A DNA stretch of 64,000 nt from Mesorhizobium sp. 113-3-3 (lineage in GTDB: Bacteria; Pseudomonadota; Alphaproteobacteria; Rhizobiales; Rhizobiaceae). Within the stretch, counting starts at the first letter, position 1, and every line of letters starts with the position of its first letter. Below the pieces are notes generated by a model. The model ran no database searches and had not been told where the DNA came from. It saw only the letters and a program-made list of their open reading frames with translations. The stretch is from positions 5,770,501 through 5,834,500 of the forward strand of contig NZ_AP023243.1 of NCBI RefSeq assembly GCF_016756495.1, in the 5' to 3' direction. Below are positions 53,618 to 62,555 of the stretch, one piece after another. The position numbers and the translations under genes were made by a program.

Positions 53618-53681
53618 TTGCGTAGGCGAGCCACGACACAGAGCTGCGGCTCGGCGGAAAATCAACAGGAAAGGAAACAGG

Positions 53682-54692
53682 ATGGCCGATACCGTTGTCT
53701 GGGGCCTGATCGGCGCAAGCACGATCGCACGCGAGTGGATGGTGGATTCCATCAGGAAACATCCGTCCGGGAAGGTAAAGGCGATTGTCAGTTCGGATTT
53801 GGACAGGGCCAAGGCCTTCGCCAGCGATAAGGCTATTGCCGCCAGCTATGCGTCAGTCGAGTCCATGCTTGCGGACCCTGAGATAACCGCCGTCTATATA
53901 AGCACGACCAACGAGCGGCACGTGCCGGACGCCTTGGCCGCAATTGAGGCTGGCAAGCACGTGCTGTGCGAGAAACCCTTGGCCCTTGAGATCGCGGATG
54001 CCCAGAAGATCGTGGATGCGGCTCAAGATAAGGGAGTCGTTCTGGCGACCAACCACCATCTTCGAAACATGGAGAGCCACCGAGCCATCAAGAGCCTGAT
54101 CGACCAAGGCGCGATTGGAAATGTGAATTCGATCCGCGTCTTCCACGCTGGGGAACTTCCAGACAGCCTGAAGACCTGGCGACTGCACGACAAGGCTGCT
54201 GGCGGTGGCGTGATCTATGACATTACCGTTCACAACGGAGACCTGCTTCGTTTTTACCTTGGCGCCAACCCAATCAGGATAGCGGCCATCGCCGCGACTT
54301 CGGGAGCAGGCCCGAAACGCATCGAGGACAGCGTGATGTCTGTCTGGGAATTTCCGGGCGACATCCTCGTGCAATGCCATGACAGCTTTGTTGTCGGTCA
54401 CGGACCGCGTGGCGTGGAAGTTCATGGCAGCAAGGGCAGCATCCTGGGCATCGACGTCATGTCCCAAGCGCCCGGCGGCCGTGTGATCCTGCGCACGAAG
54501 GACGGCGACCGCGAAATTCCACTGGAACTGAAAGTGACCTATGACAGGGGCATCTCCGATTTCATCGCGGCCATCCAAAACAGCGGCAAACCCTCCTCGT
54601 CTGGCGACGATGGCGTCTGGAGCCTGAAGCTGGCAAAGGCGGTAGCCGAATCGGCAGCGACGGGACGAACGATTTCGATAGAACAGACCTGA
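53682..54692 (+). CDS. Gfo/Idh/MocA-family oxidoreductase
   Basis: A 336-residue dehydrogenase with NAD-binding motif WGLIGASTIAREW, family motif CEKPLA near 96-101 and the substrate-domain stretch GGGVIYDITVHNGDLLRF. It probably oxidises a sugar or polyol imported by the divergent transporter. ATG 53682 follows AGGAAACAGG; an upstream frame extension is unlike the family. A DUF336 gene follows after 17 bp. Confidence 0.88.
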   Translation: MADTVVWGLIGASTIAREWMVDSIRKHPSGKVKAIVSSDLDRAKAFASDKAIAASYASVESMLADPEITAVYISTTNERHVPDALAAIEAGKHVLCEKPLALEIADAQKIVDAAQDKGVVLATNHHLRNMESHRAIKSLIDQGAIGNVNSIRVFHAGELPDSLKTWRLHDKAAGGGVIYDITVHNGDLLRFYLGANPIRIAAIAATSGAGPKRIEDSVMSVWEFPGDILVQCHDSFVVGHGPRGVEVHGSKGSILGIDVMSQAPGGRVILRTKDGDREIPLELKVTYDRGISDFIAAIQNSGKPSSSGDDGVWSLKLAKAVAESAATGRTISIEQT

Positions 54693-54709
54693 ATCTGGGT
54701 GACCGCATC

Positions 54710-55129
54710 ATGCTGACCATTTCTACACTTGGCCACGCCGACGCGGAGCGCGCCGTCAGGGTGATCTCTGATTCAATCCTGGCCGATGGCAAATGCGCAG
54801 TCATCGCCGTGGTGGATCAGCAGGGTGAATTGATCGCCCTGTCTCGCCTCGACGGTGCACCCTATCCATCCATCCTGATTGCAGCCAATAAGGCATGGAC
54901 CGCCGCACGCGAGCGCCGGCCCTCGATGGATGTCGGGCAGGCAGCAAGAGCGCCGGGCGCGGGCTTTGACATGGGTTCCTATGGCGACAGCCGTTACACC
55001 GGCTTTGGCGGCGGACTTCCTGTCATTATCGATGGAAAGGTGGTCGGGGCCGTCGCCGTCAGCGGTCTTTCCACGCAGGAAGACATCGATCTGGCCAAAA
55101 CGGGAGTGGACGCCATCTTGCAGGGCTGA
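54710..55129 (+). CDS. DUF336 (GlcG/HbpS-like) protein
   Basis: A 139-residue protein of the GlcG/HbpS fold: VVDQQGELIALSRLDGAPYPS and GLPVIIDGKVVGAVAVSG are characteristic. Members bind small ligands or heme and often accompany catabolic operons; the role is not established. It is the last gene of the plus-strand unit and converges on the OtnC-like gene. Confidence 0.83.
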   Translation: MLTISTLGHADAERAVRVISDSILADGKCAVIAVVDQQGELIALSRLDGAPYPSILIAANKAWTAARERRPSMDVGQAARAPGAGFDMGSYGDSRYTGFGGGLPVIIDGKVVGAVAVSGLSTQEDIDLAKTGVDAILQG

Positions 55130-55157
55130 TTGCGCTGCCAGCTGCAGCCATCGTCCA

Positions 55158-55796
55158 CTACGGCTTTCCAAAGACCGTCCCCAGTTCCTCGACCTGGGCG
55201 TCGGTAAGATAACGCAACTTCATCGATCGCAGCACGATGAGCAGTTTGGCCGTCTCTTCCAGCTCTTCGGCGGCGAATACTGCGGATTCCAGATCCCTAC
55301 CCGCGACGACAGGCCCATGATTGGCGAGCAGGACGGCGGCATATTTCCCCCCCAGATCATCGATCAACTTGCCTGCCTTTTGGTCGCCGGGCCTGACATA
55401 GGGAAGAATCGGGACCTGCCCGACCCTCATGATGACGTAAGGCGTCAGCGGAGGAATACAATCGTCGGCGTCGACATCGGCCAGGCACGAGAGCGCCGTG
55501 CAGTAGGTCGAATGGAGATGGACGACTGCGCCAGTCGCCGGCCGGCTTTCGTAAAAGGCGCGGTGCAGGAAGACCTCCTTTGACGGTTTGTCGCCGGATA
55601 TGTGGCGCCCATCCCGGCCGATCTTGGAAATCCTGTCTGCGTCGAGGGATCCCAGCGAAGAATTGGTAGGAGTGATGAGAATGCCGTCTTCCACCGCGCA
55701 GGAAATGTTCCCCGCCGACCCGACGGAAAACCCGCGGTCGAAAAGCGACTTTGACAGCCTGACAATGTTGGCCCGAACCTGTTCTTCGCTAGTCAT
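55158..55796 (-). CDS. otnC: Class II aldolase-type 3-oxo-tetronate 4-phosphate decarboxylase (OtnC-like)
   Basis: A 212-residue class II aldolase/adducin-domain protein. Metal-ligand histidines lie in VVHLHSTYC and ANHGPVV, and SAGNISC marks the substrate-phosphate site. In the tetronate pathway OtnC decarboxylates 3-oxo-tetronate-4-phosphate to dihydroxyacetone phosphate. It overlaps the kinase gene by four bases, as in known otnK-otnC pairs. Confidence 0.85.
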   Translation of the reverse strand: MTSEEQVRANIVRLSKSLFDRGFSVGSAGNISCAVEDGILITPTNSSLGSLDADRISKIGRDGRHISGDKPSKEVFLHRAFYESRPATGAVVHLHSTYCTALSCLADVDADDCIPPLTPYVIMRVGQVPILPYVRPGDQKAGKLIDDLGGKYAAVLLANHGPVVAGRDLESAVFAAEELEETAKLLIVLRSMKLRYLTDAQVEELGTVFGKP

Positions 55797-57064
55797 CGTC
55801 CCGCCATTCGTTGAAGTGCCTTGGAAAAGAAGTCGCGCGATCCGAAGTTGCCGGATTTTAGCGCGAGCGCCATGGAAACCGGCGCTGCCACGGAAAGCAC
55901 AGGCACGCCTGGATCGATTTCCATGCCAATCGCGACGCTCTCGACTGCCAGCGCGCTGACGACCGCACCGGAGGTTTCACCGCCAGCGACGACCAGCCGC
56001 CTGACCCCGGAATCGACGAGGTCGCGGGCGGCATCGGCAAACAATCGATCCAGTCTATCGGCGACCGCCCGCCGACCGTACCGGGCTTGCGCCGCTTCCA
56101 CGTCGGCCGGCGTTGCGGATGAGTAGGCGATGGGCTCGCGCCCTATATTTGCCAAGGTGAATGCCACGATATCCCGCTTGGTCATCGTGCCGGCCATCAC
56201 GTCGTCGACCGCTACAGCGAGACCGGGATGCGACTGAAGGTGGAAGTCGATCTGGCCGCGCGTCGCGGTGGAGCAACTGCCGGCAAGGATCGCCTCGGGA
56301 CCGTCGACGCTCGACTTCTCGGGCAGCGCGCCCGAAGCCTTTTCCTGTGCTATGAAATTGGCGGGCAGGCCGAGGGCTATACCCGATCCGCCGGTTACAA
56401 ACGGGCTGTCCCGGACGGCGGCGCCTATCGCAAGCAAATCCGCATCGTCGATAGCGTCGACGATCGCCAGCACCTCTCCGCTTGTCGCCGACGCCCTGAG
56501 CGCATGCGCGACCGCGTCTCCGCCCGCCTTGACCGCAGGCCAGGCGATATGACCAACCGGGCTTGCGCACTGTTGCTGGAGCCAACGTCTCAGGTCCGGA
56601 TCGGTCATCGGGTTCAAGGGATGATGCTGCATGCCCGATTCATGAAGAAGCCGACCTCCGACAAACAGATGGCCCTGATAGACTGTTCTGCCAGCTGTCG
56701 GAAACGCAGGACAGGCGACGACGCCCCTGACGGCAAGCGCCTCTGCGATCGCCTCGGCGACCGGCCCTATGTTGCCCTCCGGCGTGGAATCGAAGGTAGA
56801 GCAGTATTTGAACACGAACTGCTCACATCCCTGTTTCCGCAACCACGCAACGGCCGCCAACGACTGATCGATAGCCTCCTTGGTCGGGACGGATCTGGTC
56901 TTCAGCGAAATGACGCCGGCCTCGATGTCGGGCTTGGCATCCCGCACCGGAACGCCGAGAAATTGGGACGTCTTGAGCCCGCCCTGGCCGGGAAGGCCCT
57001 TGGCGATCGTGTTGGCGATATCGCTCGCGCCGGTAAAATCGTCGGCGATGACACCCAGAAGCAT
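55793..57064 (-). CDS. otnK: 3-oxo-tetronate kinase (OtnK-like, DUF1537 family)
   Basis: A 423-residue DUF1537 kinase: VIADDFTGASDIANTI and KYCSTFDSTPEGNIGPV in the N-terminal domain, LAGSCSTATRGQI and VVAGGETSGAVV in the nucleotide-binding domain. It phosphorylates a 3-oxo-tetronate, feeding the neighbouring OtnC-like decarboxylase. Distinct from the OiaK-type gene at 33156, which lies next to a RuBisCO-like gene. Confidence 0.86.
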   Translation of the reverse strand: MLLGVIADDFTGASDIANTIAKGLPGQGGLKTSQFLGVPVRDAKPDIEAGVISLKTRSVPTKEAIDQSLAAVAWLRKQGCEQFVFKYCSTFDSTPEGNIGPVAEAIAEALAVRGVVACPAFPTAGRTVYQGHLFVGGRLLHESGMQHHPLNPMTDPDLRRWLQQQCASPVGHIAWPAVKAGGDAVAHALRASATSGEVLAIVDAIDDADLLAIGAAVRDSPFVTGGSGIALGLPANFIAQEKASGALPEKSSVDGPEAILAGSCSTATRGQIDFHLQSHPGLAVAVDDVMAGTMTKRDIVAFTLANIGREPIAYSSATPADVEAAQARYGRRAVADRLDRLFADAARDLVDSGVRRLVVAGGETSGAVVSALAVESVAIGMEIDPGVPVLSVAAPVSMALALKSGNFGSRDFFSKALQRMAGR

Positions 57065-57116
57065 GAGGTACTCCGCGAGACCGAAATTCGTGAAATGGAG
57101 GCAGCGATGCCCGCTT

Positions 57117-58217
57117 CTAGTAAATCGCGTCCACGCCGGCTTTGTTCACGCCAGACGACTGTCGACCTCGCGCCGAGCCGCAAGACTTGGCGATGAGGTC
57201 GGAGGCCACTAGAGCGTCGCGCTGTGTAACCTCCCGGTGCGTCAGGAGGCGCAAGCGCCCTTCCTTTACCGGCGAGATGCGCAAGCCGCTTTCGAGCAAT
57301 TCGGAATGCAGGTAGTCCACGTCGAACTCACTTTGGGGCAGATTGACGAACACGATGTTGGTATCGACGGCGGATGGATCGACATCCAGGCCCGCGTCCC
57401 TCAATCGTGTGGCCAGAAGTTTTGCGTTCTGGTGATCTTCCGCGAGGCGATCTACCATCGTTCGCAGTGCGACCCGCCCGGCCGCGGCTATCACCCCAGC
57501 CTGACGCATGCCACCCCCAAGAATCTGCCGCCAACGCCGGGTCTGCTCGATGATCTCGGAACTCGCAGCAACGACCGCACCGAGCGGGCAACTCAAGCCC
57601 TTGCACAGGCAGAATGTGGTCGTGTCGACAGGCTGAACGAAATCGCTGACCGGTCTGCCAAGGGATATGGCGGCATTGAAGATTCGCGCACCATCGAGAT
57701 GGACATTAAGGCCGCTCTCATGGGCGATGCCAGCCAGAACCGCGAGATCCTCCGGGCTCATCACCCTGCCGCCAGCCGCATTGTGAGTGTTTTCCAGGCA
57801 CAGCAAGCTTGCAGGTGCGCTCAGCCGCGACTGCCCCACAGCGATCGCGTCCGCGAGCGCCGTCGGGGAGATCATGCCGCCTATTCCCTGGATGGGGCGT
57901 GGTGTCAGACCGGCAATCGTCGACGGCCACCCGCTTTCCTTGATGTGGATATGCGCGGCCGCCTCCAGGATGATCGAGGTTCCGCGTGGCGCCAGCGCCA
58001 TGGCTGATACGACGTTTCCCATCGTGCCGCTGATCACCAGCATCGCACTCTCGACCCCGAGCAGATCCGCGACTTCCGCCTCGAAGTCGAGCACGGTCGG
58101 ATCGTCGCGGAAGAAATCGTCCCCGAGCTCGGCGCGCGACATCGCCTCGATCATTTCGGGGGTCGGAGTGGTGACCGTGTCGCTGCGCAAGTCGATCATT
58201 TTATTGGAAGCCTTCAT
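57117..58217 (-). CDS. Threonine aldolase/beta-eliminating lyase-type PLP enzyme
   Basis: A 366-residue fold-type I PLP enzyme with the low-specificity L-threonine aldolase opening IDLRSDTVTTPTPEMIEAM, the cofactor Asp/Ala region NVHLDGARIFNAA and the Schiff-base lysine in FCLCKGLSCPLG. It could split a beta-hydroxy amino acid to glycine and an aldehyde. The start at 58217 (MKASNKMIDL) has GGGAG at ten bases; the longer upstream frame is a shadow of the racemase-like gene. Confidence 0.87.
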   Translation of the reverse strand: MKASNKMIDLRSDTVTTPTPEMIEAMSRAELGDDFFRDDPTVLDFEAEVADLLGVESAMLVISGTMGNVVSAMALAPRGTSIILEAAAHIHIKESGWPSTIAGLTPRPIQGIGGMISPTALADAIAVGQSRLSAPASLLCLENTHNAAGGRVMSPEDLAVLAGIAHESGLNVHLDGARIFNAAISLGRPVSDFVQPVDTTTFCLCKGLSCPLGAVVAASSEIIEQTRRWRQILGGGMRQAGVIAAAGRVALRTMVDRLAEDHQNAKLLATRLRDAGLDVDPSAVDTNIVFVNLPQSEFDVDYLHSELLESGLRISPVKEGRLRLLTHREVTQRDALVASDLIAKSCGSARGRQSSGVNKAGVDAIY

Positions 58218-58222
58218 GTTGT

Positions 58223-58909
58223 CTAAGCTCCCCATGCGCCGCCGGGCTCGAGATCCCGGAGCGCACCGATGAACCCGATGCGGGGACTGGTCAGGATCGG
58301 AACCTCGGTCTTGCCGACGAGGGGCAATGCGGCAGCCATCGAGGCCTGTGCCAGCACAACCACGTCGGCGTCGAGAGTGGCTGCGGCGATGCCCTGCGCC
58401 ACCGCGTCGAGATAAGAATCGATGTTGCCGCTCAGAAAAAGCTGTCTCGCTCTGTCGAGCACGACGGAATCGATATCGGGCTGACGGCCTGCGACCCTGG
58501 CTTCCGCCTCGATAAGCGCAGCGGTCGGAGCAATCGTGGTGCCGAGCGTCGCCAGGACCAGAATGCGGCTCGCAGTCCTGACGCTTTCGCGAGCCATGGG
58601 CCGGTCGATGCGCAACACAGGCTTGCCCGACGTCGAGTTGGCGACATCGGCGGCTGCCCCGATCGTGGAGCAGGTGCAAATCACGGCATCGGCCCCCAGC
58701 CGGAACTCAGCCAGCATGGCTTCGGCGGCAGCGGCTATGATTTCGGGCGTAGCGCTGCCGCACTCGATCGCGGACTTCAGTAGATCCTCCCGCACCGTAT
58801 GCTTCAGCGCTATTCCCGCGCCGAACTCCGTCGCAAGGCCGTCGAACACCGCGACCAGCGCAGGCGCGGTGTGAAACATATGAAGGATCAAGGGGCGGGA
58901 TTGGCTCAC
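58223..58909 (-). CDS. Aspartate/glutamate racemase superfamily protein
   Basis: A 228-residue Asp/Glu/hydantoin racemase-fold protein. The first catalytic cysteine region is visible (ICTCSTIG), but the second, usually G-C-T-H-like, reads LAQASMAA with no cysteine. That suggests a non-racemase activity, or a family branch with one cysteine, such as isomerase or decarboxylase relatives. It overlaps the GMC gene by four bases and is followed closely by the PLP-enzyme gene. Confidence 0.78.
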   Translation of the reverse strand: MSQSRPLILHMFHTAPALVAVFDGLATEFGAGIALKHTVREDLLKSAIECGSATPEIIAAAAEAMLAEFRLGADAVICTCSTIGAAADVANSTSGKPVLRIDRPMARESVRTASRILVLATLGTTIAPTAALIEAEARVAGRQPDIDSVVLDRARQLFLSGNIDSYLDAVAQGIAAATLDADVVVLAQASMAAALPLVGKTEVPILTSPRIGFIGALRDLEPGGAWGA

Positions 58910-60594
58910 AGTCGCCCTCTCAATCCACGCTGACGGAGTACCTGAGCAGCGTGTCCGATTTCTATCGACGGCTGTGTCGTCTGTTCCCGCCTTCCCAGGA
59001 TGGCATCCGCGCCGCGCTCTCCGATCATGATGGAGGGGGCATTGGTATTGCCGCTGACAAGCGTCGGCATGATCGACGCGTCTATGACCCGCAGGGCGTC
59101 GACGCCACGCACCTTCAGGTCCTTATCAACGACCGCCATATCGTCGCTTCCCATCTTGCAGGTACCTGCCGGATGGAAATCGGTCTTGGACCATTGCCTT
59201 ATGTATTCGGTGATTTGCTGGTCTGAGCGCACATCTTTGCCGGGCAGATGCTCCGCCTTGTAAAGTCTGGTGAAACTCGGCTGCGACAGGATTTCCCGCG
59301 CCAGCTTGAAGCCTTCGATGCTGTGGCGCAGATCATTCGGATTGGACAGGAAATCCGGGTCAATAAGCGGATCGTCCATGGGATCTGTCGATGCCAGCGT
59401 CACCTGGCCGCGGCTCTCCGGGCGAAGATAGGCGGTGTTCAATGTCATGCCATGCCCGGCAACGCGCACGCGGCCATGATCGATTACATAGGCCGGCAGG
59501 AAATGCATCTGGATGTCGGGCCAGCCATTGTCGCCTGTTGTGCTGACAAATGCGCCGCCCTCGCACACATTGCTGGTGAGCGGGCCGGTTCCAAACATCA
59601 GGAACTGCAGGCCGTGCCAGGCGGCCATCGGGCCCCGGTCATGACCGTTGTAAGACGCGCGCTCCTTCAGGCTGACGCAGCAATATACATCCATGTGGTC
59701 CTGGAGGTTTTTGCCAACACCTGGAAGGTCAATGACCGTCTCCACGCCTATGTGGCGCAGTTCCGAAGCAGGTCCAATCCCTGAAAGCAGCAGTAGTTTC
59801 GGCGAATTGATCGCGCCGGCGGAAACGATTATCTCACTGCCGGCTCGAACAATCGCGGCGCGGTTTGAACCTGGCGCGAGATAGGTGACTGACCGTGCCC
59901 TGCCATGCTCAACGTCAATCCTGGTGACCCGCGTTTCCGTCACCACGGTCAGGTTTGGCCGTGACAGGTTTGGGTAGATGAAGGCGGCTGCCGTGCTGCT
60001 GCGGCGAACGGCCCGCTGCGTCACCTGATAGTAGCCGACGCCATACTGATCGCGCCCATTGAAATCCGGGTTGTGATTGAACCCCGCCTCCTGGGCCGCG
60101 CGGACGAATTTCCGTGTCAGATCTATGGGCAGGCGCTGGTCCGAAACCCCCATCGGCCCATTGGTGCCGTGGAAGGCGTCGGCAAACCGCTCATTATCTT
60201 CCGAGCGGCGGAAATAGGGCAGCAGATCGTCATAGCCCCAGCCTTCGTTACCCTGCTCAAGCCAGGAATCGTAGTCTTTCCGGTTGCCTCTGATGTACAC
60301 CATCGAGTTGACCGAACTGCCGCCGCCGAGGAGCTTGCCTTGCGGAAACAGAAGCTTCCGGTTGTTGAGGTGCTTCTGCGGAACCGTTGACCATTCCCAG
60401 CGAACCTTGTTGCCTTGCAAGCGGGAATAACCGGCCGGCCAGCGCACCAGCGGGGTATCGTTCCTGGCGCCGGCTTCCAGCAGCAGCACCGTCACGTCAG
60501 GATTTTCGCTCAGGCGGGAGGCAACGACACAGCCGGCCGATCCGCCGCCGACAACGATGTAGTCATATTCGGGCTTGATCGTCGTGTCAGGCAT
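58906..60594 (-). CDS. GMC-family oxidoreductase (choline-dehydrogenase-like)
   Basis: A 562-residue FAD-dependent GMC enzyme. The FAD motif YIVVGGGSAGCVVASRLSE is at the N terminus, GGGSSVNSMVYIRGN is GMC signature 1, and SAGAINSPKLLLLSGIGP is signature 2; the catalytic His lies in DFHPAGTCKMG and the later NTNAPSIMIGERGAD. It oxidises an alcohol to an aldehyde. Start 60594 overlaps the upstream aldehyde dehydrogenase gene by eight bases, indicating a two-step alcohol-to-acid oxidation in one operon. Confidence 0.92.
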   Translation of the reverse strand: MPDTTIKPEYDYIVVGGGSAGCVVASRLSENPDVTVLLLEAGARNDTPLVRWPAGYSRLQGNKVRWEWSTVPQKHLNNRKLLFPQGKLLGGGSSVNSMVYIRGNRKDYDSWLEQGNEGWGYDDLLPYFRRSEDNERFADAFHGTNGPMGVSDQRLPIDLTRKFVRAAQEAGFNHNPDFNGRDQYGVGYYQVTQRAVRRSSTAAAFIYPNLSRPNLTVVTETRVTRIDVEHGRARSVTYLAPGSNRAAIVRAGSEIIVSAGAINSPKLLLLSGIGPASELRHIGVETVIDLPGVGKNLQDHMDVYCCVSLKERASYNGHDRGPMAAWHGLQFLMFGTGPLTSNVCEGGAFVSTTGDNGWPDIQMHFLPAYVIDHGRVRVAGHGMTLNTAYLRPESRGQVTLASTDPMDDPLIDPDFLSNPNDLRHSIEGFKLAREILSQPSFTRLYKAEHLPGKDVRSDQQITEYIRQWSKTDFHPAGTCKMGSDDMAVVDKDLKVRGVDALRVIDASIMPTLVSGNTNAPSIMIGERGADAILGRREQTTQPSIEIGHAAQVLRQRGLRGRL

Positions 60595-62083
60595 TGGGAG
60601 CCTCAATCGCCTGTCCAATCCAGCGCCGGGAATAGCCGCCGCTGCGTATCTGGACTGTTTTAATATCTGTGAATTCCTCGACGCCAAGCTTGCCGACTTC
60701 ACGACCGATGCCGCTTTCGCCCACACCGCCGAAAGGAAGCTCGGCGGGGCCGTCGAGATAGGTGTTGACCCATACTGTGCCAGCGTTGAGCGATTGCACT
60801 GCCTTCATCGCGTGCGACACATTTCCGGTCCAGATGCCGGCGGACAGGCCGTAGACGGACTCGTTTGCCAAAGCGATTGCATCCGCCAGTGTCTCGAATT
60901 CGAGGATCGATACGACCGGCCCGAAAATCTCTTCTCGCGCTATGCGCATATGCGGTCGCACGCCGGTGAAGACCGTAGGGTCGATGAAATACCCGCCATT
61001 CTCTTCGCGATGTGTGCCGCCCAGCGCCAGTGTCGCGCCCTCTGCCTTGCCGACGGCGATGTAGTCGACGATCTTGTTGTACTGATCCTTGTTGATGATC
61101 GGGCCGAGCAGCATGCCGTCAGCCTGCGTATCACCCACTGTCACTCGCGCGGCGCAATCGACGAATTTCCGCGTGAATTCCGCCGCGATGGAGGACTGGA
61201 GCAGAAGTCTGCTGCCCTGGTTGCAGGATTGACCTGCATTGAGAAATGCTCCGTGCAAAGCGGCATCCAGCGCATCGTCCAGATCGGCATCCGCCATAAC
61301 GATGTGCGCGTTCTTTCCACCCAATTCCAACGACACCTTTTTCATGCCGTCAGCACCGACACGCATGGCATGCTTGCCCACTTTGGTGGAGCCGGTAAAC
61401 GAGATCATGTCGATGCCGGGATGATGCAAGAGCAGATCCCCACAGGTCGCACCAGACCCGGCGACGATGTTGAGGACGCCGTCCGGCAGGCCCGCCTCTT
61501 GGAGGATTTCGCCGAGCAGCAAAGTCGTCGCGCTGGTCAGTTCGCTTGGCTTGACCACCGCGGCGCAGCCGGCGGCAAGCGCGAATGGCAATTTCTGGCT
61601 GATGATCAGAAACGGGAAGTTCCAAGGCGTGATGATGGCGGCGACACCGAGCGGCGCACGCACGGTCGCCGCAAAATAACAGTCGCCGAGCTGGCCAAAA
61701 CTATCGCCTGTGATGGAGCGCGCCTGCGTTGCCGCATAGTCCCAAAGCATGGAAGAGCGCTCTATCTCGACGCGGGCCTGCTTTGCGGGCTTGCCGCTTT
61801 CAGCCATTTCGAAAAAAGCCAGTTCATCCGCACGACGCCAGATGATATCGGCCGCTCTCGCGAGCACTGCCGAACGCTCGGCTCCGGTCGCACCGGCCCA
61901 TTTCGTCCTGAACGCTTTTTTTGCGGACAAAACCGCCATGTCGACATCGGCTTCCGTAGAATCGCGAAATCGCGAGACCAGAGTGCCATTGCTTGGATTG
62001 CGCCGCTCGATTTCGGGCCCTGACGCCTGACGCCAGCTTCCATCTATCCAGTTGCCGAAATTTCTTGTCGTCGTAAATGTCAT
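60587..62083 (-). CDS. NAD(P)-dependent aldehyde dehydrogenase
   Basis: A 498-residue aldehyde dehydrogenase with ITPWNFPF, the Rossmann segment FTGSTKVG, catalytic Glu in LELGGKNA and catalytic Cys in NAGQSCNQGSR. It converts an aldehyde, plausibly the GMC product, to an acid. It is the first gene of the minus-strand operon down to 55158. Its promoter region contains the shared 19-bp site. Confidence 0.92.
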   Translation of the reverse strand: MTFTTTRNFGNWIDGSWRQASGPEIERRNPSNGTLVSRFRDSTEADVDMAVLSAKKAFRTKWAGATGAERSAVLARAADIIWRRADELAFFEMAESGKPAKQARVEIERSSMLWDYAATQARSITGDSFGQLGDCYFAATVRAPLGVAAIITPWNFPFLIISQKLPFALAAGCAAVVKPSELTSATTLLLGEILQEAGLPDGVLNIVAGSGATCGDLLLHHPGIDMISFTGSTKVGKHAMRVGADGMKKVSLELGGKNAHIVMADADLDDALDAALHGAFLNAGQSCNQGSRLLLQSSIAAEFTRKFVDCAARVTVGDTQADGMLLGPIINKDQYNKIVDYIAVGKAEGATLALGGTHREENGGYFIDPTVFTGVRPHMRIAREEIFGPVVSILEFETLADAIALANESVYGLSAGIWTGNVSHAMKAVQSLNAGTVWVNTYLDGPAELPFGGVGESGIGREVGKLGVEEFTDIKTVQIRSGGYSRRWIGQAIEAPNA

Positions 62084-62555
62084 GTCAATTTCCGAAACAA
62101 TTCAGAATTCCTTTCGGCCCAGATTTCCCAGGGCCTGACCCCGTAGACTTGCGACCGGAACGAACGCGCCATCCGGCGATTCCCGGCATGTCGCGCACAC
62201 CTTGGACAATGCTGCCCGTAGAATTGCGAAGCCGCACTCCCGGCGCCTTACCCCCGACGCGCCAGGCGCGCTGAGTTAAGAGCCGGCCACATCAACAGTC
62301 ATTTTATTTTACATATTTGTCAATTAGAATTCTGTTTGTCATGCGAAATTCGTCGAGAGAATCCCAGGAGAAAGCAAAAAATTCTGGCTACAAGATATCG
62401 CTGCTTTCGAATAATATGAACGATTTCAATGTAATAGCATAAAAGCACAAGGACTTTCGCCTTTCCACGGCGACGTCCTCGTCGGGGCAGATACCGGATT
62501 GACATAGCCATCTTAGTCAGACAAACTACCTTCAACTCCGTTCCCAAGGTAGGCC
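62084..62555. promoter_or_regulatory. Divergent control region between aldehyde dehydrogenase and hyuA-like genes
   Basis: It is AT-rich from 62300 to 62460 and contains the 19-bp operator-like site (62305-62323) and a TTAGTCAGACAAAC segment near 62511-62524 related to the palindrome at 53607. No gene is seen; short frames are not family-like. Confidence 0.55.
62305..62323. promoter_or_regulatory. Shared 19-bp operator-like site, copy 2
   Basis: TATTTTACATATTTGTCAA; 18 of 19 identical to 53435-53453, same orientation. It suggests one repressor controls the aldehyde dehydrogenase and hyuA-like units together with the importer and Gfo/Idh/MocA units. Confidence 0.6.

Larger units (their letters stand above)
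53222..53681. promoter_or_regulatory. Divergent control region with two operator-like sites
   Basis: It separates the importer (minus) and the Gfo/Idh/MocA gene (plus). The 19-mer at 53435-53453 recurs at 62305-62323 with one mismatch and contains the imperfect inverted repeat TTTACA-N4-TGTCAA. A perfect palindrome TTGTCAGACAA lies at 53607-53617. No gene is seen. Confidence 0.6.
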
